Shown piece by piece: positions 15,424 through 23,434 of a DNA stretch of 64,000 bases (position 1 is the first letter of the stretch; the number at the start of each line of letters is the position of its first letter). Below the pieces are notes generated by a model that had not been told where the DNA came from, made no database searches, and saw nothing but the letters and a program-made list of their open reading frames with translations. Source of the DNA: Dehalococcoidia bacterium (GTDB lineage: Bacteria > Chloroflexota > Dehalococcoidia > Lucifugimonadales > UBA3495); NCBI GenBank assembly GCA_022827095.1, contig JAJDTP010000005.1, positions 558,001-622,000 on the forward strand, read 5' to 3'. Position numbers and translations under genes: made by a program.

Positions 15424-16563
15424 ATGGTCTCTACCAACAAAGACAATGTTCTGGTGGTGCTCTCGCTGTCTGGCGGGAACGATGGCCTGAACACCGTCAT
15501 TCCTTACAACGACGGCCACTACCGTGACTTCCGCCCGAACCTGGGCGTAGGCGCCGAGCAGGTCATCGACCTGAACGGCGAGATCGGCATGCACCCCACC
15601 ATGCTTCCCCTGAAGAAGTACTGGGACGAGGGCAAGCTGGCGATTTTCCTTGGCATCGGCTACGCCAACCCGTCCTACAGCCACTTCCGCAGCATGGACA
15701 TCTGGCACACCTGTGAGCCGGACACCATCGGCACCGAGGGCTGGCTGGGCCAGGTCATCCACGAGCTGGACCCGAAGAACGAGGGCCAGGGCATCACCGG
15801 CGTGAACTTCGGCCGCGGCCTCCCCCGCGCGCTCGCCAAGGAAGGGGTGCCCGTCGCTTCCGTCGGCAACCTCGAGACCTACGGCCTTCTCACCGGCATC
15901 GAGGGTGATGACCAGCGAGCCGAGGCGCTCGACCTGTTCAGCAAGATCTATGCGCCCACCGTCGGCCAGGGCTTCGTCAGCGACTACCTGCGCTCCACGG
16001 GCACGTACGCCCGCATCGGCGCTGACATCCTGGCCACCGCGCCGCCGAAGTACACCTCCAACGTGGAGTACTCCGCCAGCACCGTCGGCCAGTACATGAA
16101 GAACATCGCCCAGACTCACCTCGCCGACCTCGGCACCCGGGTGCTCTTCACGACCAGCCCTTACAACGGCTTCGACACTCACGCCAACCAGGCCCAGCTC
16201 CACAGCGGCCTGTGGACTGATGTGTCCGCCAACGTCGACACCTTCATCACCGACCTCCGGGAACACGACGCCAGTGACAACGTCATCACGTTCATGTTCT
16301 CCGAGTTCGGCCGCCGTATCGGCGACAACGGCTCCGGTACCGACCACGGCGCCGGCTCCGTGGCCTTCGCCGTCGGCGAAAAGGTCAAGGGCGGCATCTA
16401 CGGCGTGTACCCGTCCCTGGCTCCGGCCGACCAGGAAGAGGGCGGCAACCTGCGGTCCAACATGGACTTCCGCCAGGTCTACGCCACCATCCTGGAAGAC
16501 TGGATGGGTCTCGACTCCAACCCCATCAACCGCGGCGTCTTCGAGAAGGTTCCCTTCCTGTAG
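15424..16563 (+). CDS. DUF1501 family protein
   Basis: A 379-residue DUF1501 protein of the alkaline-phosphatase-like fold, related to sulfatases. It begins almost directly with LVVLSLSGGNDGLNTVIPYND, the family start, and contains SHFRSMDIWHT, GFDTHANQ and the C-terminal SEFGRRIGDNGSGTDHG, which supplies likely metal ligands. Most members carry a Tat signal; here no export signal precedes the domain. It pairs with DUF1800 upstream and the NHL protein downstream. Function is unknown; coordinated handling of a secreted or wall substrate has been guessed for such pairs. Confidence 0.9.
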   Translation: MVSTNKDNVLVVLSLSGGNDGLNTVIPYNDGHYRDFRPNLGVGAEQVIDLNGEIGMHPTMLPLKKYWDEGKLAIFLGIGYANPSYSHFRSMDIWHTCEPDTIGTEGWLGQVIHELDPKNEGQGITGVNFGRGLPRALAKEGVPVASVGNLETYGLLTGIEGDDQRAEALDLFSKIYAPTVGQGFVSDYLRSTGTYARIGADILATAPPKYTSNVEYSASTVGQYMKNIAQTHLADLGTRVLFTTSPYNGFDTHANQAQLHSGLWTDVSANVDTFITDLREHDASDNVITFMFSEFGRRIGDNGSGTDHGAGSVAFAVGEKVKGGIYGVYPSLAPADQEEGGNLRSNMDFRQVYATILEDWMGLDSNPINRGVFEKVPFL

Positions 16564-16586
16564 GCCAACGGTATCCGAACGATCGA

Positions 16587-16622
16587 GGCGGAGGGTCCTC
16601 GCCACGCGGCAAACCCTCCGCC
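16587..16622 (+). terminator. strong hairpin between DUF1501 and the NHL gene
   Basis: GGCGGAGGGT (16587-16596) pairs perfectly with ACCCTCCGCC (16613-16622). The following TTATCC is only weakly T-rich, so it may be a terminator or an RNA-stabilising hairpin that separates expression of the flanking genes. Confidence 0.6.
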
Positions 16623-16661
16623 TTATCCTGACCACTGACGACCGACAAAAGAGGGAAGTCT

Positions 16662-17666
16662 ATGAGTACCCATCTGTTTGGCCTTGTGGACATTGCCTTC
16701 CCTTATAGCCACTCCGTTGGCCGGAATGAGTTCAACGGCACCGGATTTCGCAATCCGGTGGACATGGCTATCGACGATGAAGGCAAGGTCTTTGTCCTGA
16801 ACCGCTCCTACGAGAATCGGCCGGACGGCGTGCACGTGACCGTGGCCACGCTGAACGAAGATTACGTGAGCGAGTTCAGCCAGTTCGGCGAGGCGCCGGG
16901 CGACATGTACTGGCCCACCTCCTGCGCTCTCGACGGCGACAACAACCTGTATGTTGCTGACGAGTATCTCAACCGCATTACCATCTACACCGATGACGGC
17001 GACTACGTTTCCCATTGGGGCGAGGCCGGCAGTGGCCCCGGTCAGTTCAACGGCCCGTCCGGCATCGCCATCGTGGGCGATACCATGTGGGTAGTGGACA
17101 GCAAGAACAATCGCGTCCAGAGCTACGGCCTTGACGGAACTTTCAAGAGCCAGTTCGGTGAGGGCGGCTCCGGCAACGGACAGATGAACCTACCCTGGGG
17201 CATCTGCCTGGACAAGGATGGCCTCATCTATGTGGCCGACTGGCGAAACGATCGCATCCAGTTGTTCACCCAAGCCGGCGACTGGCAGGCCAGTTACGGC
17301 ACCAGCGGTGACGGTCCTGGCCAGTTCAAGCGGCCCAACGCCGTGTTCGTGGACAACGATGGCGACATCTATGTCTGCGACCGCGAGAACGACCGCGTGC
17401 AGATCCTGGCCCCGGACGGACGCTTCCGCGCCCAGCTCAAGGGTGATCACCAAATCTCGGATTGGGGCAAGAGCAAGCTCAACTCCAACCCCGACATGAT
17501 CCGCCAGCGCACCATGGCTATCACCCATGACGGCGGCTCCTTCGAGAAGGTGTTCGCTAACCCGTGCGCGGTGCGCGTCACTCCTTCCGGCCAGATCGCC
17601 ATCCTGGACCACACCCGTGGCCGGATCCAGGTTTACCAGAAGGAAAAGGAACCGGTACTGCTGTAG
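16662..17666 (+). CDS. NHL-repeat beta-propeller protein
   Basis: The 334-residue chain consists of repeated NHL-type blades. Examples are GFRNPVDMAIDDEGKVFVLNR, MYWPTSCALDGDNNLYVADE, QFNGPSGIAIVGDTMWVVDS, QMNLPWGICLDKDGLIYVAD, QFKRPNAVFVDNDGDIYVCD and FANPCAVRVTPSGQIAILD, making at least six blades. Such propellers are binding or, in some enzymes, catalytic scaffolds. There is no signal peptide, so a cytosolic place is predicted from the sequence alone. It lies downstream of DUF1800/DUF1501 behind a hairpin and is followed by a terminator at 17691. The specific role is unknown. Confidence 0.88.
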   Translation: MSTHLFGLVDIAFPYSHSVGRNEFNGTGFRNPVDMAIDDEGKVFVLNRSYENRPDGVHVTVATLNEDYVSEFSQFGEAPGDMYWPTSCALDGDNNLYVADEYLNRITIYTDDGDYVSHWGEAGSGPGQFNGPSGIAIVGDTMWVVDSKNNRVQSYGLDGTFKSQFGEGGSGNGQMNLPWGICLDKDGLIYVADWRNDRIQLFTQAGDWQASYGTSGDGPGQFKRPNAVFVDNDGDIYVCDRENDRVQILAPDGRFRAQLKGDHQISDWGKSKLNSNPDMIRQRTMAITHDGGSFEKVFANPCAVRVTPSGQIAILDHTRGRIQVYQKEKEPVLL

Positions 17667-17690
17667 CAGGCGGGGAACGGTTCTAAAGAG

Positions 17691-17720
17691 TAGGGGCGAA
17701 TGCAAATTCGCCCCTATTTT
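17691..17720 (+). terminator. intrinsic terminator after the NHL gene
   Basis: TAGGGGCGAA (17691-17700) pairs with TTCGCCCCTA (17707-17716) and is followed by TTTTCGTT. The stem core GGGGCGAA/TTCGCCCC also occurs in the hairpin at 60981. Confidence 0.75.
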
Positions 17721-17780
17721 CGTTGATCACGGCGCTAATTCGTGTTTACGGAGAGGGCCGGTCGCTCGGCCCGCCAGCGC

Positions 17781-18134
17781 TCAACCTTCAGGTCCTTTCG
17801 GCATGCCGGCGTCGATCCAAGCGGCAACCTCCGCAGCCTCGGCGCGCGAAAGGAAGGGACCGCGCAACGGCATCCGGCCGAAAGTCCCGCAACCCAGGCG
17901 GAGCGAACGTACCAGGTGGGTGTCCGCTCCGGCAACGCCCGGCTCTATGGACGGATACCCGTTGAGAACCGACGCGGCCAGTTCCTCCGGCGTTTCCCAC
18001 CAGTATTCGTGAATGCCGGGATAGGGCTGCCGGCCATGCCGCTCAATCCAGCGATCCATGATGGTGTCCAGGAGTTCTTTGACCCTGGGCCAGTACACCG
18101 GGGCGGCTTCGTTCTGTTGGGCGTCGGTGCTCAT
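17781..18134 (-). CDS. hypothetical 117-residue protein, cytochrome-c-like tail without heme motif
   Basis: The function is not recognised. The C-terminal part (RMPLRGPFLSRAEAAEVAAWI followed by DAGMP) resembles the closing segment of planctomycete-type cytochrome c-like domains, where a Met ligand and a helix ending in WIDAG occur. No CxxCH heme-binding motif is present; only one Cys (LRLGCGTF) remains. The N-terminal half (YWPRVKELLDTIMDRWIERH) is helical, and WWETPEEL follows. It may be a heme-free relative. It is convergent with the NHL gene and upstream of nothing obvious on its strand; the mog-type gene starts 550 bases away. Confidence 0.55.
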   Translation of the reverse strand: MSTDAQQNEAAPVYWPRVKELLDTIMDRWIERHGRQPYPGIHEYWWETPEELAASVLNGYPSIEPGVAGADTHLVRSLRLGCGTFGRMPLRGPFLSRAEAAEVAAWIDAGMPKGPEG

Positions 18135-18192
18135 TTTCGGGCGGTCTCCGGTTTATGAAACTGTAAGCGAATTTGCGATTTACGGGCGAGCA

Positions 18193-18684
18193 TCAGCGAG
18201 GGTGTTCCTGCACCGATTCACGCTGAAGAAGTTCGATTGCGTGCGGCAACACGGGCAGGATGACATCCAAGCATTCACCAACGCCACGAGGACTGCCCGG
18301 CAGCGTGATGATCAGGGTCTGGCCCCGTATGCCCACCACCGATCGGCTCAGCATCGCCATGGGCGTGAACCTGAGGGTTTGCGCTCGCATGGTTTCGGCC
18401 ATGCCCGGGACTTCTCGGTCCATGGCGCGCAACGCCGCTTCCGGCGTTACGTCGCGACGGCCCATGCCGGTTCCGCCGGTGCTGACTATCAGGTCGACGT
18501 CGCCAGAATCTGCCCACTCGCTGAGCCTGCCGGCTATGGTGTCGGCGTCATCCGACACCACCTCGTAGCGGACTTCTTCGTAATCGGGCGGAGGCAGTTT
18601 GTCCCGAATGGCCTGGCTGCCAGTATCATCACGTTCGCCTCGGGCGCCCGAGCTGCTGATGGTGAGAATTCCCAGACGGTACAT
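18193..18684 (-). CDS. mog: MogA/MoaB-family molybdopterin adenylyltransferase-like protein
   Basis: This family activates molybdopterin by adenylylation before molybdenum insertion, needed by the Mo enzymes elsewhere in the window. The chain starts with YRLGILTISSSGARGERDD and has the family core VDLIVSTGGTGMGRRDVTPEA, then LSRSVVGIRGQTLIITLPGSP. The frame is open 18 codons further upstream to 18738, but family similarity begins at the Met at 18684, which I take as start. About 163 residues is a normal length. MogA and MoaB cannot be told apart safely. Confidence 0.88.
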   Translation of the reverse strand: MYRLGILTISSSGARGERDDTGSQAIRDKLPPPDYEEVRYEVVSDDADTIAGRLSEWADSGDVDLIVSTGGTGMGRRDVTPEAALRAMDREVPGMAETMRAQTLRFTPMAMLSRSVVGIRGQTLIITLPGSPRGVGECLDVILPVLPHAIELLQRESVQEHPR

Positions 18685-18787
18685 TTCGCGGTTCGGCAAA
18701 GGTGTTGCGGAAGAGTGTGACGGGCGCAATGATACCACACGGGCGGCTGTTTTCAGGCTCGATATTGTTCAGTGCCGTAGCCCGTCG

Positions 18788-18817
18788 TTGACACTGCAAA
18801 GAGGCAGTACGTATAGT
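18788..18817 (+). promoter_or_regulatory. sigma70-type promoter for the HIT gene
   Basis: TTGACA (18788-18793) and TATAGT (18812-18817) with an 18-base spacer, a near-consensus pair. The start would be near 18825, leaving a leader of about 90 bases before the HIT gene. Confidence 0.7.
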
Positions 18818-18830
18818 AATCTGGCGTCGC

Positions 18831-18884
18831 GAACCGCCTTTTTGGCGGCCCGGCGGCGGTCATGCTTCCTGACCGCCTTTCTTT
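18831..18884 (+). terminator. possible attenuator in the leader of the HIT gene
   Basis: A terminator-like hairpin, GGCGGTCA (18855-18862) with TGACCGCC (18870-18877), is followed by TTTCTTT and sits between the promoter and the coding start. An earlier hairpin, CCGCC (18834-18838) with GGCGG (18844-18848), precedes it. The segment ACCGCC (18833-18838) could instead pair with GGCGGT (18855-18860), so two exclusive folds are possible. No known riboswitch box is recognised. Confidence 0.5.
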
Positions 18885-18913
18885 AATTTGAACAAGGATA
18901 CGCCGAAACCCGT

Positions 18914-19252
18914 ATGAGTTCTGAACCCACCAATTGCGTATTCTGTGAGATCGTAGCCGGCCGCGAACCGGCGAGAATCCGTTACCTGGACAATGACCTG
19001 ATCGCCATCGTCAACCGCCTCACGTGGGTGCCGGTCATGCTGCTCATCATGCCGCGCCGCCACATGTCGCAGCTCGAGATGTGGAGCAGCGGGATCATGT
19101 CCCGCCTCGGCGACGTCGCCGCGACCCTGGGCTGCATGTATTGCCCCAACGGTTTCCGCATACTGTCCAACTTCGGATACGATGGTTTACAGAGCCAATC
19201 CCACGGCCACGTGCACGTCATCGGCGGTCAATTCCTCGGCCACTACGCGTGA
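18914..19252 (+). CDS. HIT-like nucleotide-binding protein
   Basis: A 112-residue histidine-triad protein, a family of nucleotide hydrolases and transferases. The N-terminus has CVFCEIVAGREPARI, with a zinc-type CxxC (C8, C11). The C-terminus has SHGHVHVIGG, giving the His-x-His-x-His active site (H97, H99, H101). The middle, with VPVMLLIMPRRHMSQL, matches the usual HVLIIPKRH region. It has its own promoter and a hairpin-bearing leader, and is followed 47 bases later by the enoyl-CoA hydratase, likely in the same transcript. Confidence 0.8.
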   Translation: MSSEPTNCVFCEIVAGREPARIRYLDNDLIAIVNRLTWVPVMLLIMPRRHMSQLEMWSSGIMSRLGDVAATLGCMYCPNGFRILSNFGYDGLQSQSHGHVHVIGGQFLGHYA

Positions 19253-19299
19253 CACGCTTCGGACCACAAAACTCGTGAATCCAAGGAGACATCGTCGTT

Positions 19300-20088
19300 A
19301 TGCCTGAAACCGTTCTCTATGAAAAGACCGGGACCGACAACCACGTTGCGGTCATAACGCTCAACCGGCCCGAGTCGTCCAACGCCATCAACCGCCAGCT
19401 CCGGAGCGACCTGAGAGAGGTTATCGACCACTTCGACAACGAGGACGACGAGGCCTGGGTGGCCGTGATCACCGGCGCCGGCCGCAATTTCTGCGCCGGA
19501 CGGGACCTGAAGGAGCGCGCCTCCGACAACGCCGAAGGCGTCCAGGCTCGCGCCGAAAACAGCATGTCTCCCAACAAGCCCCACATGTGGGAGCGGCCGG
19601 TGAAGCCCCTGGTGGCCGCGGTCAACGGAGCCGCCGCCGCCGGCGGTTGGTCCATCGCCCAGATGTGCGACGTCCGCCTCGCTGCCGACAACGCCCGCCT
19701 CGGCATCACGGAGACCAAGTGGAGCCTGATGCCGCCATTCGCGGTGGAACTCACCAAGATGATCGGCATCTCCAACGTGTTGGAGCTGGTGATGACCGCC
19801 GACCTTCTTCCGGCCGAGCGGGTCAGGGAAATGGGCTTCCTGAACAAGGTCGTGCCGGCCGATGAGCTCGTGCCCGAAGCCGTCAAGATGGCCGAGAGCA
19901 TCGCGCAAAACGCTCCGCTGGCGGTTCGCACAATCAAAGACCTGGCGTACAGCAGCCTGGACATGTCCATCGCCGAAATCAGCGCCAAGACCTACGTGGC
20001 CTACGACTACATCTTGACCACGCAGGACAGCAAGGAAGGCCCGCGGGCCTTCGCCGAAAAACGCCGGCCGAATTGGCAGCTAAAGTAG
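19300..20088 (+). CDS. enoyl-CoA hydratase/isomerase family protein
   Basis: A crotonase-fold enzyme of 262 residues acting on acyl-CoA thioesters. The two oxyanion-hole regions are AGRNFCAGRDLKE (about residues 62-74) and AAAGGWSIAQMCDVRLAADNA (about 111-131), followed by LGITETKWSLMPPF. The usual Glu positions of hydratases are only partly evident, so hydratase, isomerase or another crotonase activity cannot be chosen. It sits between a HIT protein and an alpha/beta hydrolase on the same strand. Confidence 0.88.
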   Translation: MPETVLYEKTGTDNHVAVITLNRPESSNAINRQLRSDLREVIDHFDNEDDEAWVAVITGAGRNFCAGRDLKERASDNAEGVQARAENSMSPNKPHMWERPVKPLVAAVNGAAAAGGWSIAQMCDVRLAADNARLGITETKWSLMPPFAVELTKMIGISNVLELVMTADLLPAERVREMGFLNKVVPADELVPEAVKMAESIAQNAPLAVRTIKDLAYSSLDMSIAEISAKTYVAYDYILTTQDSKEGPRAFAEKRRPNWQLK

Positions 20089-20145
20089 GCGCATCCACCG
20101 ACCGCCGATCAGCAAACTTCACAACCAGACCCCGGGAGGATTGAT

Positions 20146-20988
20146 ATGACCACACAAGTACAGCCCAAGAGCCGAACCGTCACCGCCAACGGGATCGACC
20201 TCCATTACCTCGATTGGGGAACCGAAGGCCAGCCGCCGCTGGTTCTGCTCCACGGGTTGCGCGGGCACGCCAACGTCTGGGCCGACGTCGCCGAGGCGCT
20301 GTGCGGCGACTACCACGTCTACTCGCTGGACCAGCGTGGTCGCGGCGATACCGACCACGCGCCGGGCGGTGACTACTCCACCGAGGCTTTTGTCGCCGAC
20401 CTCATCGGTTTCGTTGACGCAATCGGCCTCGACAAGTTCGTGCTCTTTGGCCATTCAATGGGTGGACGGAACAGCATGGCATTCGCGGGCGCGCACCCGG
20501 AGAGGCTCGAACGCCTTTGCATCGTTGACATCGGGCCACGCATCGAGGCGACCGGCGGCAACCGCATTACTGAGGAATTGCGTGCCATTCCTCCCCACTT
20601 CGATAGCTTCGAGGATGCCCTGGCGCACGTCCAGACGGGCAACCGGTTCGCGTCGGAGTCTGTGATGCGCCGCCGTTTGACTGGCCAAACCCGGCAACTG
20701 CCGGACGGCAAGCTCGGTTGGAAGTTTGATCCGGCGATCCGCGAGCAGCGCATCAACGGAACCGCAGCCCCCGCAGCGGACCTCTGGCCCGTGTTGGCAA
20801 ACATTACCTGCCCGACCCTGATCGTGCGCGGCACGGAAACCGACCTGCTCACCCAGGAGACCGCCGACCAGATGGTGGAGACACTTGCCCAGGGCAGCAT
20901 GGTCAACATCGAGCGGGCCGGCCACATGGTGTTTGAGGACAACCCGACCGATTTCATCGACGCCGTAACGTCTTGGCTGGACGGTTAA
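20146..20988 (+). CDS. alpha/beta hydrolase
   Basis: A 280-residue alpha/beta-fold hydrolase. It contains the oxyanion motif LLHGLRGHANVW (about residues 35-46), the nucleophile elbow FGHSMGGRN with its Ser, an acid in a late strand (PTLIVRGTETDLL) and the catalytic His in ERAGHMVFED near the end. Similar proteins cleave esters, C-C bonds or epoxides; the substrate is not evident. The gene follows the enoyl-CoA hydratase by 57 bases, with a clear GGAGG ribosome-binding site. Confidence 0.88.
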   Translation: MTTQVQPKSRTVTANGIDLHYLDWGTEGQPPLVLLHGLRGHANVWADVAEALCGDYHVYSLDQRGRGDTDHAPGGDYSTEAFVADLIGFVDAIGLDKFVLFGHSMGGRNSMAFAGAHPERLERLCIVDIGPRIEATGGNRITEELRAIPPHFDSFEDALAHVQTGNRFASESVMRRRLTGQTRQLPDGKLGWKFDPAIREQRINGTAAPAADLWPVLANITCPTLIVRGTETDLLTQETADQMVETLAQGSMVNIERAGHMVFEDNPTDFIDAVTSWLDG

Positions 20989-21029
20989 TCGCCGTTCCGC
21001 CACCACTCTTCGATGTCCGAGGTGTGCTG

Positions 21030-21623
21030 ATGACAACCGCCGAGAAGTTGTACACCAGGGAGGAATTTGTTGCCCTACCCAGGGACGTAATCCAAGGTTG
21101 TGAACTGATTGACGGCAGAATCGTCAAAAAGCACTTTTGGGACGGAGAGGAAATGGGAATGACGCCGGAGATGCTCACTCACGCTGCCGTGGTGCGTCTC
21201 ATTTGGCTGGCTTTGGAAGGGTCTGCGGAAAAGGACAGACCCATCCAGGTGTTCGCGGAAGCTCTGTTCGACGTTGGTGCAGATCGGAGCCGCACCCGAC
21301 GCCCGGACTTGGCAGTTGTAGCAGGGAACCTTCCTACCGATCCTGAAGCAGTCCGTGCCCTATTGCCTGTAATGGTGGTAGAGGTCATTTCACCCAATAA
21401 CATGACGCTTGGGGATTGGGACAAAGTGGAGGAGTACCTTGCGGCGGGGGTCCAGTTAGTTTGGCTGGTACTTCCCCCACATCGCACCATTGTCGCGTTG
21501 CGCAACGATCGAGCGACCGTGTTGCGCTCCGGGGACATCATCACCGCCGAGCCGGCGATCCCCGGTTTTTCCTGCCCAGTGACTGACCTGTTCCCTCCAC
21601 CTTCCGCCAGTTCCGCGCGGTAA
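21030..21623 (+). CDS. Uma2 family (DUF820) endonuclease-like protein
   Basis: About 197 residues of the Uma2 family, which has a PD-(D/E)XK restriction-endonuclease fold and unknown cellular role. The family pattern is present: YTREEFVALP at the N-terminus, CELIDGRIV, RTRRPDLAVV with the catalytic Asp, and MVVEVISPNN with the Glu, then KVEEYLAAGVQLVWLVLP. The ATG at 21030 is chosen over 20973, which would overlap the hydrolase, because the family starts here. Codon use is less GC-biased than in neighbours. Uma2 genes are scattered and often multicopy in Chloroflexi and Cyanobacteria. Confidence 0.85.
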   Translation: MTTAEKLYTREEFVALPRDVIQGCELIDGRIVKKHFWDGEEMGMTPEMLTHAAVVRLIWLALEGSAEKDRPIQVFAEALFDVGADRSRTRRPDLAVVAGNLPTDPEAVRALLPVMVVEVISPNNMTLGDWDKVEEYLAAGVQLVWLVLPPHRTIVALRNDRATVLRSGDIITAEPAIPGFSCPVTDLFPPPSASSAR

Positions 21624-21687
21624 CCAAAGCCCGACTCTACAATCCCGAACCCGCACTATCGGCGGTGCGCCATCGAGGTAACTTCCT

Positions 21688-22911
21688 ATGAAAGTGTCTT
21701 TCTTCCACCTCATGCCCTACCAGGACCTGCCGGATGATTTCGCCCAGCAGCACCACTCGGCTTGGGTCGATCTGCCCAACGAGAACTTCGACCCGGCCAA
21801 GGGCAACGAGTACTACGGCCAGTACATCGATCAGTTGCGTTACGCGGATGAGGTCGGGTTTGACGGCATCTGCGTCAACGAACACCACAACAATGCCTAC
21901 GGCATCATGCCCTCGCCCAACCTGATTGCTTCGGTGCTGGCGAATTCCACCAGCAACGGCGCCGTCATCGTCCTTGGGAACAGCCTGGCCCTCTACAACC
22001 CGCCCGTGCGCGTCGCGGAAGAGATGGCCATGCTCGACGTCATTTCCAATGGACGCTTGGTCGCCGGCTTCCCGGTAGGAACCGCCATGGACACCACGTT
22101 CTCCTACGGCCAGGTGCCCATTACCCTGCGGGACCGTCACACTGAGGCCCACGACGTGATCATGCAGGCCTGGACGCAGCACCAGCCCACCATCTTCAAC
22201 GGCAAGTACAACAAACTGCGCTACATCAGCATCTGGCCGCGGCCCATGCAGGAGCCCCACCCGCCGGTGTGGATCCCAGGTTCCGGCAGCCTGGAAACCT
22301 GGGACTGGGTCCTGGATCGGGACTACGTCTACTGCTACCTGTCCTACTACGGCTACCTGCGCGGCCACAACATCGTCAAGGGCTACTGGGAACGCTGCGC
22401 TGAACGCGGCGTGGATGACAATCCCCACCGTCTGGGCTTCTTGCAGTTGGTGTGCGTTTCCGAGACGGACGAGCAGGCGGAGAAGGACTACGAGCAGCAC
22501 GTGAAGTATTTCTACGAGAAGATGCTGCGCGTGTACCCGCCGTTCGCCGAATCGCCAGGCTACCGTTCCCTCGAATCCATCCGCAAGTCACTGCGCCCTC
22601 AGATGGGTGAAGAGGCGCAGCGCACTGCCCAGGAGAACAGCTGGAAGGATTACATCGAACAGGGCCACGTCATTGGCGGAAGCCCCGAAACCGTCCGCCG
22701 CAAGCTGACCGAAGCCTGCGAGTTGCTCCGCGTCGGGCACCTCATGGTCCTGCTCCAGATCGGCAGCATGCCCCCCGAGTTGGTCCGCAAGAATACCGAC
22801 CTATTCGCCAACGAGGTCATGCCCCACATCAAGGGTCTCTTCAACGAGTACGATGACCCATGGTGGCCGGAGCGTCTTAAATCAACCAGCGCCGAAGCGG
22901 TCGGTGATTAG
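21688..22911 (+). CDS. LLM-class flavin-dependent oxidoreductase
   Basis: A 407-residue luciferase-like monooxygenase (TIM barrel using FMNH2 or F420H2). The N-terminal strand MKVSFFHLMPYQDLP, VGFDGICVNEHHNNAYGIMPSPNLIAS and LDVISNGRLVAGFPVG are typical of bacterial luciferase-family alkanal or alkane monooxygenases. The NEHH segment is the usual His-containing active-site loop. Two to three bases separate it from the PaREP1-like gene, and the selenoprotein candidate follows, so all three are probably one operon. The flavin specificity and substrate are unknown. Confidence 0.9.
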   Translation: MKVSFFHLMPYQDLPDDFAQQHHSAWVDLPNENFDPAKGNEYYGQYIDQLRYADEVGFDGICVNEHHNNAYGIMPSPNLIASVLANSTSNGAVIVLGNSLALYNPPVRVAEEMAMLDVISNGRLVAGFPVGTAMDTTFSYGQVPITLRDRHTEAHDVIMQAWTQHQPTIFNGKYNKLRYISIWPRPMQEPHPPVWIPGSGSLETWDWVLDRDYVYCYLSYYGYLRGHNIVKGYWERCAERGVDDNPHRLGFLQLVCVSETDEQAEKDYEQHVKYFYEKMLRVYPPFAESPGYRSLESIRKSLRPQMGEEAQRTAQENSWKDYIEQGHVIGGSPETVRRKLTEACELLRVGHLMVLLQIGSMPPELVRKNTDLFANEVMPHIKGLFNEYDDPWWPERLKSTSAEAVGD

Positions 22912-22913
22912 CA

Positions 22914-23432
22914 ATGCCAACTACGGTGGCTTGGTCCCAACACGATGTCGCCGCTGCTGTGGCGCGAGCGCTGGCAAGGTCCAAAGACCCAGCTCAGCCC
23001 GGGGACACAGGAAGGTCCCCGGCGAAGTATGCGCAACTGAGCGATGACTTCCGGGCTAGCGCCTGGCGGCACCTGAAAGAAGACGGCGATCTGCCCCAGG
23101 CTTCCAGCAAGGCTTGGGGCATGGTCGCGGAGACGATCAAGGCTGTCAGCGCCAGACACGGAGGGATCATTCATGCCCACCGTTCCATCTGGCACGTGCT
23201 TCGTGAGCTGAGCCGGTTGGTGGGCGAAGCAGGCGACGAACCGACACAGGCGTGGATGAACAATGCTTTCAGCCGAGCCCGTTCATTGCATACCAACTTC
23301 TATGAAGACGAGGAAGCGCAACCGGAGGTCGAGGCTGGCTTAGCGTTGTGCGAAGAACTATCCGAACGCCTGTATGAAATGTTCTGGCCCGAACGCCCCA
23401 GCGGCACTACGGAGCCCGGTACCGAGGAATGA
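22914..23432 (+). CDS. PaREP1-like (HEPN-type) protein
   Basis: A 172-residue all-helical protein. The segment ASSKAWGMVAETIKAVSARH with IIHAHRSIWHVLREL matches the PaREP1 pattern, a family first noted in Pyrobaculum and related to HEPN nucleotide-binding or RNase folds. A biochemical role has not been set. The N-terminus (about 40 residues) is less conserved. It begins 2 bases after the LLM gene stop, and its stop overlaps a possible ATG (ATGA at 23429-23432) of the next gene, so translation is coupled to the selenoprotein candidate. Confidence 0.6.
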   Translation: MPTTVAWSQHDVAAAVARALARSKDPAQPGDTGRSPAKYAQLSDDFRASAWRHLKEDGDLPQASSKAWGMVAETIKAVSARHGGIIHAHRSIWHVLRELSRLVGEAGDEPTQAWMNNAFSRARSLHTNFYEDEEAQPEVEAGLALCEELSERLYEMFWPERPSGTTEPGTEE

Positions 23433-23434
23433 CG

